Shown in pieces: positions 1 through 20,700 of a stretch of 64,000 bases of DNA (position 1 is the stretch's first letter; every line of letters starts with the position of its first letter). The notes below the pieces were generated by a model. That model was not told the DNA's origin and did not search any database. It saw nothing but the letters and a program-made list of their open reading frames with translations. A program made the position numbers and the translations under genes. Where the stretch lies: the NCBI GenBank assembly GCA_014526335.1, contig JACTAT010000123.1, positions 186,001 to 250,000 on the forward strand, read 5' to 3'. The DNA is from Chrysaora quinquecirrha (lineage: Eukaryota; Cnidaria; Scyphozoa; Semaeostomeae; Pelagiidae).

Positions 1-8284
<8,284 letters not shown>

Positions 8285-8573
8285 CTGGAAATAAAAATAT
8301 GCTGGAGTAGAAATTGAGAAAAAAAAGTTCTTTACATAATTTTTTCGTCAACGATATCAAATCCCCAGTTACAACGCAACAACCTTGAAACATCTGAAAC
8401 CCATCTAGCCCCGAGTAGCGTTTTTTAATTTATAGGGCTTCACAGGGAAGACTTAAAAGGCATTGGGGCTTATTGAAGAGGGGCTTATCAAACTTAAGAT
8501 AAAGGTTGAGCAATTTTTAGCTCTATAAATCGACTGCACAAGCCAATACCAACCATTATATAGCAGATCGTCA

Positions 8574-8794
8574 TTACAATTTTGGTGCACTGCGATCGTT
8601 CGTTTCTGCCTTTTTAAGATTTCCTTTGCTAAATCCAGAAATTGAACTAAGCAGGGCTCCTCGACCTTTGCCTGACGAAGGAGCCGGACGTTGTTCCGCA
8701 GCCGGCTCTACAGCAGGAGAAGCAGGTGGAGGGCAAGGTGGAGATTTCGGAGGTGGAGGTGCTGCTGGTACTGCTGTCGTAGAATTTGAAACCG
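8574..8794 (-). CDS. PXK: PXK exon 20 (Pro-rich, WH2, stop)
   Basis: Acceptor TTATTACAG, 72 codons, stop TAA at 8576-8574. Encodes a Pro-rich stretch, then GRGALLSSISGFSKGNLKKA and ETNDRSAPKL. This is the WH2 actin-binding motif at the end of PXK proteins and the clearest identifier of the gene. Confidence 0.92.
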
Positions 8795-11700
8795 CTGTAA
8801 TAAAAAAGAAGAAGATCTTAGGCCCTAATTAAACATTGTTTTTGTCAATTTTTTAAATTTGCTCATCCAGCAATGTTAGAACGTTTGACCATGTAAAAAA
8901 ACACTGCTCAACAGACATAATTCGCTGATAAATGTTTTTGAAAAAGTTCAAAAACATTTTTGGATTACGCTAGGAAAAAATGTTTAATATGGCCTCAGAA
9001 TGAAGATATGTACAGGCTCGTTATTGTGAATATAACGTACATTTAAATGCAGTTCAGGTTCGAATCCTATATATTATGGTATGCCACTTGTGGAAAAATC
9101 TATCCTAGTGTTCGCCATTCATGACTAATATAAACAATAATATATGGTACTGAAGAAGGCTCAACATAGCCGAAACACAAAAATGTCAAACGGAGGAATG
9201 GTGGCGATCGGAGTGTTTGAACCATGTATTCATGACTGAGAGTTTGTATTCTCGTGCAAAATCAAGCATTCGCTCTCCATTGTCATTACTGATGATGTCC
9301 ATTAGTACAGAGGAGGAACGAACACAAGAATGTTGTTTCACTGCTGATGTCGTTGCATTAAAGTCACCCAAAACAATAAGTTTTTCGTGTTTTTCCGTTG
9401 TCATGTGTTTACATAGTTCCTGGTAAAAGGCGAGTTTGGAGCTGTCTGAATATTCGTTAGTTGGAGCATAAACTGAGATAATTTTTGTCTTGCATCCATA
9501 AATTTCGATGGATGCTGAAAGTAAGCGAGGTCCAATATAAGAAATTTCTTTAATTACGACGTTGGGGTCAACACGAATAACAAGTGCAACACCTTGTTCT
9601 CGAAGACGCTTTAAGCCACACCAGTGAACTTCGTATTTCGAGTTGCCACCTACAAGGATCGTGTTACCTTGTTCTAATCTTCTGACTTCTTGTAAAGCAC
9701 AAATTGTAAGTCCACTTCTATCAATCTGACGCACAGCTTCTTCAAGCCGCCAGTCATCTGAGCCCGTTGAGATATTTACAGTACCGATCTTCCATTGGTG
9801 AAAGTTTTTGAGCGCACGATTTGTAGTGATGTGCATGTGCATAATTGTATATTCTGAATTTTCTATAAGTTTGAGTTTTTATACAGCCGCGATTTCAGGA
9901 ACTGGTGCTTTATAAATGCTTTCCAATTCGGAGACTGTTGTCTATATTCGGTTCACCACTATGACTAGTGGCTATCCAGGGGCACGACGTGGACGAATAG
10001 ACTCTACCCCCAAGTTGATGTTTGAGATTTTGCTTTGGCGAAGAGTTTAGCGACTTGGCGATTGATAGCATGATAATTGATTTTATCAGCCTCGGCTTTG
10101 AAATAAATGGAATGATCGAAGCTCTATGGAAGGGTAAAGGTTCGAAACTTGACCCTGCTATGTATCGTGGACTCAATATTGGTTCCTTAGTTGGCAAAAG
10201 TGTCATCAATATTATTCTATCGAGACTCCAATCATGGTACGACCATCAGCTTACAGATAATCAATACGGATTTCGTCAAAACCGTGGCACTAATGATGCA
10301 ACATTCGTAACTAAGCGTTTTCAACAAATCACAAACGATCAATCTACTACTGGTTTTCTGCTTTTTATTGACCTATCAGCTGCATTTGATCACATTGCTA
10401 GATCGTGGCTTTGGACATCGATACGTCTTCGATTACCACCAGAACTAGAGAACACTACTCTTATTGATATCCTTCAAAACCTTTACTCTAAAACGACCAT
10501 CGACATCGAAGGACAAAACATTCCAACAACTGCTGGGGTTCGCCAAGGTGGACCCGAATCACCGCCGCTATTTAATCTATACATAGACTTTGTAATGAGG
10601 ATTTTCATGGTTCATGCAACGAATGCAAAATTAGATTTCTTCAAATTCAAATTTCGTATACCTACCACTCGCAAAGAACGTACAGTTAAACGTGGTCCCA
10701 CTACTGGAACATCACAGCTAGACTGGTCTGGGTATGCTGACGACATCGTTCTGTATCTGCTATCTCTTACTTCTCTTCAAGCTTCACTCCCCTTGGTTGA
10801 TTCAATTTTTACTCGATTCAAACTTACAGTCAATGCGAAAAAAACCGAGACCATGACAACCAATCGCAAATATACATACACGGATGAAAACTACCCTAAA
10901 AATGTCATATTTCTTAATGATAACCCAATAAAAAACACTGATAAATTTCGCTATCTTGGTTCCCAAATCGTTCATGATCAAAACACTACTGGTGACTGGG
11001 AAGTCTCTTGCCGTATAGAATCCGCTAAGAATAAGTTTTCATCTATGAAGAATCTCCTATTGAATCGCAACATTTATTTACAGACTCGTATCATCTTCTT
11101 ACGTGCCTACATCCGTAGTAGGCTAACATTCAATTGTCAAAGTTGGGTATTAACAACTGAACAATCCAATAAAATCGATGCCACCTGGCGAACATTCCTG
11201 CGTAAAATGATTCGAGGTGGTTTTCGTCGACAAGAGGATGCAAACGGTGAAGATTATAGATTCTACTACAGAAATGAGGACATTCACAGAATTTGTAATA
11301 CCCATGATGTGTCAGAGTTTATAAATACTCAACAGCGCAACTATGCTGCTCATCTAGTAAGAGCAGACAACTGTAGTATGACGAAAAGTTACTTTTCCAG
11401 GAAGGTAAATGCACCAAGCGTGGTAGAAATACAAACACTCTCTTGAAACAAGTACTCGAAAACTTGGCCGTGGAAAAGCAAACGTTCGTTGAAAAAGCAA
11501 TGGCTCGTGTATTCTGAATCGGCTTCTGGCCATCCGTTAACGTTCCAACAGAACTATGGATTAAAACATTGTATTGTATAGGAGAGCCTAAGGCTGTATA
11601 ACTTAGAGAGTTACCCGGCGATTTCATGAGCTCTATAGCTCAGTGGAAACATCGTTGGCTCTCTGGTCATGCAGTGAAGGTTTGGATCCTATCTATTGTT

Positions 11701-14700
11701 GTATGCCACAATTTTTGGAAAATGTGTTATATACATGTTCTTGTTCTACAATCATGGACAAAATATGTTGAGACAAGTACTCAGTCATGTTGATGGGGGG
11801 TCAATGTCTCTGCCCCCTCCCCCATTCAATGTTGATTTCTTTGTGAAAGATTTCTTGATATATATTATGCCCGCATGATGGGTCGCTCAATTCCGTGGCG
11901 AATGAAACGAAATTATCAACATTGAACTGGGGGGAGGGGGGCAAAGTGACCCAATAAGCTATGTGAAGGTACATTTTCAGTATTTTTTCAACAATTTTGT
12001 CCGTGATTGTAGCTCTTGTTGTCGTAAATAGTCGAAGGTAGTGTTATCCATTGAAGGAAACGATGTCCCTACAGTCAAATCGCTGTACACTATCCTAATC
12101 AAACTGATCAAGCCTTGAATCATTGCAAATACAAGAAGTCTGACTGACTGACAATTATCAATCATGTATGGAGATAGAGTTTATTGGTAATAGTTAGAAT
12201 TCTGTTTTTCAAGTGAAGCATTAATGGACCCTTAACTCAAATGAAAACCTCGACGGTGTCAAGAAATAAAACTAAAGGCAAATTCAACTTTTTATTTGGT
12301 CGGGGAAGGTATTGTTTGTTTAAGCCAGGGCACTCAAAGCTCAATTTAGAGTTCTTTTCGAATGTCGCAAGCAACTAGTATCGACACTAAATGTCGATAA
12401 TTACTTAAACTTTAAGTGTTTTTCTCTTTATATCAAGTATTGTATTTGGACTTAAAATTGTATGATTTAATTGTTTAAGTTGCATGGAATATATTGAAAT
12501 AAAATAAAAAACATGTAGTACCCCCTTGATCTAAAATGTAAAGTCATCAACAATCATATATTCATTCATTAAAACCAGGAGGGTAACTTAATTTTATGAT
12601 ATACCTGATACTTTGGAAGCTGCTGGTTTTTCTGCTGCGTCGACCGAAAGCTGTTTCTAAGAAGCAAAAAAAAGATTCGAGATTCGAGAAATAGTTGACC
12701 GTGCAAATGAGCAAATGTATAATGAGTATATAAGAGAGATTTATAGTACATGACATTCAATATTCAATGTTATCAAGCTAGTATACAATAGACCAATTGC
12801 TAGAAGTCTGGGTCGGCAAAACATTTTTATGGACTATGACGGATATGTAAAATAACAGGAATCTTCTCCACGTTGAACGACTAGGATGTTTCCCGAGTAT
12901 ATTTTCAACATTAATAGCCGCAGATTCTTTTCTCGTTTTCTTCTAGGATTATATGAATTTTAAGCGAAATTTCCTGCACTACCTCTCATAGCTTCTTTGG
13001 GAAGAAAAACGAATGTAAAGGACTGATATTGTCAAAATCTTTAATAAGCGCCCACGACTTGAATATGCGCCTAGTCTGAATATGCACTTATCTTAACAGT
13101 TTAAAATTTAATAAGCGTCAAGGGCGGTTAATGATCATTTAAGATAAATCTGTGGATTTCGTATTGCTGACCTTTTTCACCGATTTCTTCCGCTTTTTCT
13201 TCTCCTCTTCCGACATAATTTCTGACTTTGCTTTTGATAGCCTTTGGAATTGTCTCAACTGAAGTAAAGGAATATTCAAAGTTACAAAACACAACAAGAG
13301 CATCAGACACATGTACGACCCAATGAGAGCAATAAAACATATAAAGAGCAAAACACATATAAGAGCATCAGGAAAAGTTTGATAAGATGTTATTATGCAA
13401 TAGACTTCATTCAGATTGGAAGACCATATCATGAATTTCTTGATTCATTGACAAATTTATTGATTTCAAATACAGTCCCACGAATGTGCCAAAAGTTGCA
13501 GCGAAGATTGCGTAATGATTCGATATTTACAAAGTTATGATTTTAATTAATACACGGACATCTAAGGAGTCACAACCAGTCAGTGGACTCAGGGCAACAG
13601 AGTAGAACAATATGGCTACGTTATTGCATAATACTTCGTTACAATCATTGTTATGTTTAGTTTATGTTCACTAGCGTGATTCAGTTCATCTATAGTCTTC
13701 TGAAATAATATAGATTGGTGCTAAACCTGGCGTAACGAGGTTATTGTGTTATTTAGCGGTTTGGGATGTGTCCATACCAAAAGGCCGGTTTTGTGTTGAC
13801 AGAAAGAGTTTCGTTTTCTGAATCTTAAGCTGTGGCTAAACTGGGAAACATGCCCCGTGCGACATGTGGCTGAACCTGCGAGTGACAAGCGAACAACATT
13901 TAAGCAGAGGGAAGAAACGTTTCTGTTGTCTTCAAGAAACATTTGCGTGTCTCTAGCTATGGCTTAACTAGGATACTTTTCGACATTGTATTCGGCGTGT
14001 TTCCCAGGGTGGCTTAACATGCTAGCGACAAGAGAGCAACATGTCCCCCGAGTCATTTGCATGTCGCGGAGACAAGAAATGCTTCTGTTGTCTCCTAGAA
14101 ACATTTGCGTGTCTCTTGCTACAAATTTTGTCGCGCGCTCAAGTTTCCGAGTTGGCTAAACTGAGAGACACCGAGGGGCATCAATGTCGCACATGACATG
14201 TCTCCTAGTTCAACCAGGCCTTTAAGCTGTGGCTAAACTAGGAGATATGTCCTGTGTGACATTTTATTCCGCGTGTCGCCCAGAGTGGCTAAACCTGCGA
14301 GTGACAAGCGAATAACATTTCAGCAGAGGCAAGAAATGGTTCTGTTGTCTGCAAGAAACATTTGCGTGTCTGTCGCTACAAATTTTGTCGCGCAATACAA
14401 TGTTTCTGAGATGGCTTAACTGGGAGACATCGAGGGGACATGTCCGGGCCACAACATCGTGCGCAACGGCCTATGTACTAGGTTAAATTATATTGAATGC
14501 TTACTCGTTTCTGCTCTTCTTTGATGCGTTCTTCAATTGCGTCTTTTGCACTACTTAAAACGTCTTTTAGTTTATTCACCTAAACGAATAAATGAAACTA
14601 TGACATAAAGCTACCTTACTTTATCTATATAAAATATCTAAGCAGTTAGCTGATCATAAGATCGAAATGTTCAATTATGAATCTATATTTTTGAATCTCT

Positions 14701-17700
14701 CAAATAAATGAATATACATATACTAGCTACCATTGGTCATTGTACAAGTCCTTTAACAATTCTATATCACTTAAAACATTAACTGATAAAGATCACATTC
14801 ATACATCGAAACGCCTGCTGAAAATGTGTCGATACAATCTTTTTTTTTCTAAAAAACTCGTGTATAAGAAACTTAGTTCTGAGATCAATATTGAACTAAG
14901 AAACTAAGTACTCGACCCAGAACGATAAGAAACTCGCAGGCTTCAACAGTCTTTAGAATTAGGAATAAAGCATCGAGAAACGAACTTTTAATACACGTTA
15001 AGTGTCTATTTTTACGAAAAAACAGCTCATGTAAACGTGAATTGTATTGCTTCTTCTATTTGTCTAATGTAAGTGTCAATTATCTGTCTCGGCATTACAC
15101 AATTGTGATCCCTAAAGAAACCTTCAGTACCAAAATTATCCAAAAATTAAGAAACTCTGGGTACTGAAAAAATATTTGTTTCTCAAAAAAAAAAGATTGT
15201 TGATTTTACTTTCCAACAAAACTTTTTGTAACCAACCATTTTCATATTGTCCTTTCATAAACAGCCATCTGGATTTATGAGGCCTCTTTCATGGCGCACC
15301 AGGGTGCTGTTGCCGACGGTGCAATAAAATAACCAGGTTTAAGCAAATCTCACTTAACTCACACGTTTAGCCAAGGATTGAGATGCCAGTTAAATGACGA
15401 AGGTATTCGAGCTTATACCTTACCTTCAATGTCGGTTTTTCTTGAAATGATATTGGGACATCAGAAAATAATCTGCAGAGAAAAGTAAGCGAGAGTCACC
15501 AATCAATACTTGATATCAAAGGCTTGTCATGATAAGTGTTAAGAAACTTGCCTTTGAAAACTGATTCTACCGAATATTTCTGTAATTAGAAACTCTTTGT
15601 ATTTGTAATTTAGATATTCGTCTGTGTAAAACTGTATGATTCACGACTTCTCTCAGCTGAACGTAGATTGTATTCCTGTAGATTTAATCCGCATTGCGTA
15701 ACAGCCTCGCTTGGGTGCTGTGTTAGGAAGGGCGCGAACGTTGAATCATAGAAATGATAATAGTTCAATGTATTCACGATTAGAAACTACGTAAATCGGT
15801 TATAGATGAAAGGGATACACCTTTCCTGTTATTCTTAATTCTCATTGGTAGATTTTGTAACAATAGTTAGAGTTTAATCATAGAAGCACTAAAATGTACT
15901 TCTAACTAGATTGTCAGGAGATCGTGTAAGGGAATTGTTAGATTTGTGAGAGATTAAGAGATTGTGTAAGATTGTATCGAGATTTGTACGTAGATCGTTA
16001 GACTGGATGATTGAGGAAAGAAGTACGTGAAAACGTCAATTGTGGTCTTGTCTCAAAGAGTTTCTACTTACAGAAATATTCGGTAGAATCAGTTTTCAGA
16101 GAAACGAAGGCAAGTTTCTCAACACATAAGCGGTGGCTATGATAACAAAAGCGAATCGCTACAAAAGCAAATCGCTTGATTCGGTCAGGAATAGCGAAAT
16201 AACTAATTTACTAGGTAATCGGTTTGTATCCAGACAATCTAATAAGATATAGAAACTTGGATTAGTTTTTTCAAAAGCGTCAAACTTCAACGTAATAACC
16301 ATGCATTAATTGTGACAATGGATCTAGAAACAATTTTAAAAAAGCTACATCAAAGAAGCAGCATATCCAGCAGTTTCAAACACATGCTTGACCCCATCAT
16401 TATATTTATAAAAGAATTGTGACTTACGGGTTGGCGATGAGTTCAGCAATGGTTGGCAGACCAGACTTCAGCGCAGAAGAACTCAATATCGAGTGAAGGA
16501 CAGGCTCTGTCAAAAAATGGATATTTACTTGATTTTCAAGAAATATCTATATAGCTACTACTAGTAATACAAGAAATGAAAAGTTGTAAAAATCAAGTTC
16601 AGAATATTTATGATACATCATCAGAAGAAATAAGGTTATAGAGTTTAACTCTTACGTTTATTCTGAAAGTCTATATTTACACTCTTTTTTTTATAAGAAC
16701 CAGGAAATTTTGATCGAAGCTGGCTGTTCTTAAATTTTTGCCTGAAATGTTCTTAATCTGTTCTTAATTCCTTGGCTACTTAAATATGTATATTTTTCAG
16801 CGAATGTCTGGAGTGGTACTAGGTTTGTGTGAAAATGCTGCATTCTTGTTTATTTCTTTGTTTGCTTGCTTTTTACGTTCAGTCTGACTGCCTTACTTGC
16901 ATATTTAGCTGATATTCTTAGAGCTTTTGAAAAGGCCAGCCTTAGCTTGTTCTTATTTTGTTCTTAAAATCTGGGCAAAATCAAGGCTCGTGTTCTTATA
17001 AAATTGTTCTTATAAAAAAAAAGAGTGTAATGAATTAGAGTAACGAATATTAGTTCGTACTTCTGACAGCACAATCTTATAAGATATATTTTTTCACTCT
17101 TAACAAAGGGCTGTTTTTTTATTCATAAACACAATATTGGCATCTTGAAATTTGCCAATCAAATGACGTAGGTGTTATCAGACGGTTTGGTTATTGAACG
17201 CTGATTAGAAATTAAGAAATGTAGACAAAAATTGAAGAATGAATTTGTCTGCAGATAAAGATGCTCTGACATCGTGTTCTTATCCAGCTAAGTAGTGGTT
17301 TCAGGAACTTAACAACGCCGGGCTTCGAGCACCAGCCATGGCAAAGCAACAGCAAGGGTCGATACTCATCAATTTATTGAAGGTGCTGTGGCGTCGTGGT
17401 CTAATCCAACTGGCTCGTGGTGTCAAGCTAAGCGAGGTCGAGGTTCGAGCCCCAGCTACAGCAGAGTCACAGCAAGGGTCGATACTCATCAATTTATTGA
17501 AAATGCTGTGGCGTCGTGGTCTAATCCAACTGGCTCGTGGTGTAAAGCTAAGCGAGGTCAAGGTTCGAGCCCCAGCTACGGCAGAGCCACAGAAGGGTCG
17601 AGTTCTCGACAAGTTAAACTACTACTGAGATCCTAGCAATTGGGGCCAAATACACCGTTTACCTTCACCATCACCGCCTACGTCTGAGATCCTTATGACT

Positions 17701-20700
17701 GCCGCTTATACAATTTCATCTCAATGAAAATAAAAAGTCAGACTTGAAATTATCTGACTTTTACTAAAAAACATAAGACCTACTAAAGGTCATACGGGAA
17801 AGATGATAAAAATTAAAAACTTACGTATAAGAGGAGGACAGTTTGGTGGAAACTGGTCGATGCAGGCACTGTTTAATGGTTCAGCAAAAGTGATTTCATA
17901 AATTAAATGTCCAAAACAGTAAACATCTAAAGCTTCAGTATCCTGAAACGAAATAGAGACTAAGTATGAGTTAAGTTATGACTATAATCTTGATTTTTCA
18001 TTTTCACATTTTTGAGCACCTGCCTTTCATATTAATACAACTGCTTCTTCCTGGTTTTAGCCAACAAAGGACAGATTGTGACTTCATCTAAAACAACGCT
18101 AAAAATCATCTTTGAGAGCTACAGAACGTAATACTAAAAGGCGGAAAAACTTTGGGGGCATAATTAAATTCTTCGGTGGCACTTTTTTGTCACACCTCAG
18201 ATTATCACTCATCACATCTTTTGTTTTGTTTAAGGGTTTCAGAATCTGTCCACATTAAAAACAACAGCCGGTGTTTTGTAGACAGGAAGAGTTCGTTTTC
18301 TCGCTTGGACTCTTCAATTAACTTTTGTTGGTCATCCTGCTGCATCCAGTGCGCTGATTGGTGTTCTAAACAAAATACCAATCTAGTTTCACTTCTCGGA
18401 TTGGTGCATTTCGATCGGCATCAGGGTAAAACATTCCGTCTTAGTCTATTTTCCGGGTTGGTCTTACGTAAACGGACTCTTAGAGCGAGGTGTCAACAAA
18501 CTTAGTAATTATTCAAAATAAAGACAAAATGATAAAATCAGAAGAATCCGGTTCTAACCTGAATTTTTTTAATTGGAATAATATGTGGTCGATACAACGA
18601 GGGAAGTCCTAAGATACCATTCTCGATATCAAGTAACCTGTGGAAGGAAAAGTACTATAAGTTAATTATATGAGAGATGAAAGTAGAAAGCTATTGCCCA
18701 ATGTTCCTTATGAATATAAAGTAAAAGAAAAACTTCGAATGGCGGCCTATCGAGCAAAAGATCAGTTTTGCTCAGACAACTTGAAGGATGAAAAGGCCAA
18801 TGATGAATAACCTTGTTCCTTGAGTCACAAGGATGTCTATTAAACCTTTCTAAAGAGGTCTGGGCCGAGACACAATTTTCTGGAAGATGGCAGACATCTT
18901 GAGAAAGAGAATCTTTTCTGTGTGCAACGATCTGGATTGCAGTTGCATCAAGAGAGGTAGTGCAGCAAATTTTAATTCAAATTCACGAGTAGAAGTGAAA
19001 GAAAGGATTCAAGTCCCAACGTATCTACACAAGGAGGCATGCTATCAAGTATTTTCCTTTATATTTGAAACTTGCATATAGTTTCCTGAGTTTCTGAAGA
19101 TATTTTCAACATTTATTTTCGCAGATCCCTTTTCTCTCTCCTTTCTTCAATTGTTCGTGTATTTGAAGCAAATTTGCTGCACTACCTCACTACCTCCCGT
19201 TACGCGACCTCGATCCCAGTCATTGCACGCGGAGAGGATCCCCTCACTCAAGAGGTCGGCCATCTTCAAGAAAAATGCTGCGCCAACCCAAACCTGAAGA
19301 GCTCATGAAATTGCTGACAAGTAACGCAGCCCAAGGACTGCCAACCCATTTGGTTTTGGGTTTCGACTGTATTCACTCTTTTTCTTTGCCCTAGATATTA
19401 GTTTTTCTTTGGATAAATCTATACATCAGTCTAACAATCAAAGAAATACGTCAAATGATGAATGAATGAATGAATGAATGATTGAATGAATGAACGAATG
19501 AAGGAATCAATGACCGGATTAATCAATGATGAATGATGGTGAATGATGTCAGCAGAATCTTGCTAATGTAAATTAAGATAAAAAAACTGTAAAAACAACA
19601 AGGAATTTCACCTGCACGATGTTCCATCCACCAAGACATTTCCAGCATGCAAATGACCTAAAGTTCAAAACAAATATTCCACAACACACAACCATACATG
19701 TATTTTGTATAAGAAACAACCAGAGGATGAGAATTTATGTTTGTGAATTTTTGTTGATCTTAGAACTTGGCCAAAGGATCAAACATTGTCTGTCAAACAT
19801 TTTAAATTTGCTTTACAACTAATGTTTGACCGTTTGGTCGATTTTCTTGAAATGGCGACAGAAAATGTTAGGGAATTGTCGTCGTGACCAAAAAAATTTA
19901 AATTCGCACATGTAGCCAGGGGTGGATTTTTGAACAAAAATGCTCTGTAACAAAAAGAAAAACAGTTGAAGAACATTTATTTGGTCCAACTTCTCGCAAA
20001 ATATTTTGTCTTGTTGCCGGAAATGTCGCAGCGTGAGGCCGGTTTTTGCGCGTTGTCAGAAATTTTTCTAGGACCCATTCTTCTTTCCGCGCAAGATGAT
20101 TGTCGAAGCACTTTGTCACAGGAAATTTGTCGCAGCGTGTAGCCACTTTTACGATTTTCCACAACAGGACATTTTCAGAAATTTAGCATTTCCAGAACAG
20201 GTGAAAAATCGCATGTGAAGCCGCGGCTCAAGGAGGGAGCGTATTGAATATTGCGAAAAATGAAATAATTAGAAAGAAAACACAAAAGTATGTAATCAAA
20301 AACCACGATTCCGAGAATAAAAGCTTGATTAGCTTGCGCAGCGAAATGGACCTGATATCTGTTATTGAAACTAACTTACCATACGGCCATCCTTTATCCT
20401 GTAGAAACTTCAACGCCTGACAAACAAAAAGAAAACGGGGTTATAATATGAATTAAAATTTATACACTTCTCAGGTTGAGGATCAGCAATTATTATGAGA
20501 AATATTGTGCAGTCTTATGCATTATCGTTCAGAAGTGTTCTTTGGTCCTGTAGATTTGGCTGATATGACAATTTGTTCTACAAGTGCATTTGTTCGAATG
20601 ACATGTCAAAAAGCTGATTTTGAAAGATGATTTTTGTCCATCCACAAGACTAATTAAATATGTGAAAGGAAATTGTCACAGAAAATTACTGTTAGAACTG

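Noticed and set aside
8626..8832. Gly-rich plus-strand open frame
   Set aside because: It is the antisense of PXK exon 20 (Pro-rich/WH2), which has splice sites, phase and family match on the minus strand.
9150..9187. Hammerhead-ribozyme-like core (CTGAAGA, stem GGCT/AGCC, GAAA, ACA/TGT, then C)
   Set aside because: Stems II and III can be drawn, but an extra A follows CTGAAGA and stem I cannot form with the flanking bases, so it is probably the SINE tail by chance.
17380..17465. Functional tRNA gene
   Set aside because: A and B boxes exist but acceptor and anticodon arms do not pair; the unit is a tandem SINE-like repeat.
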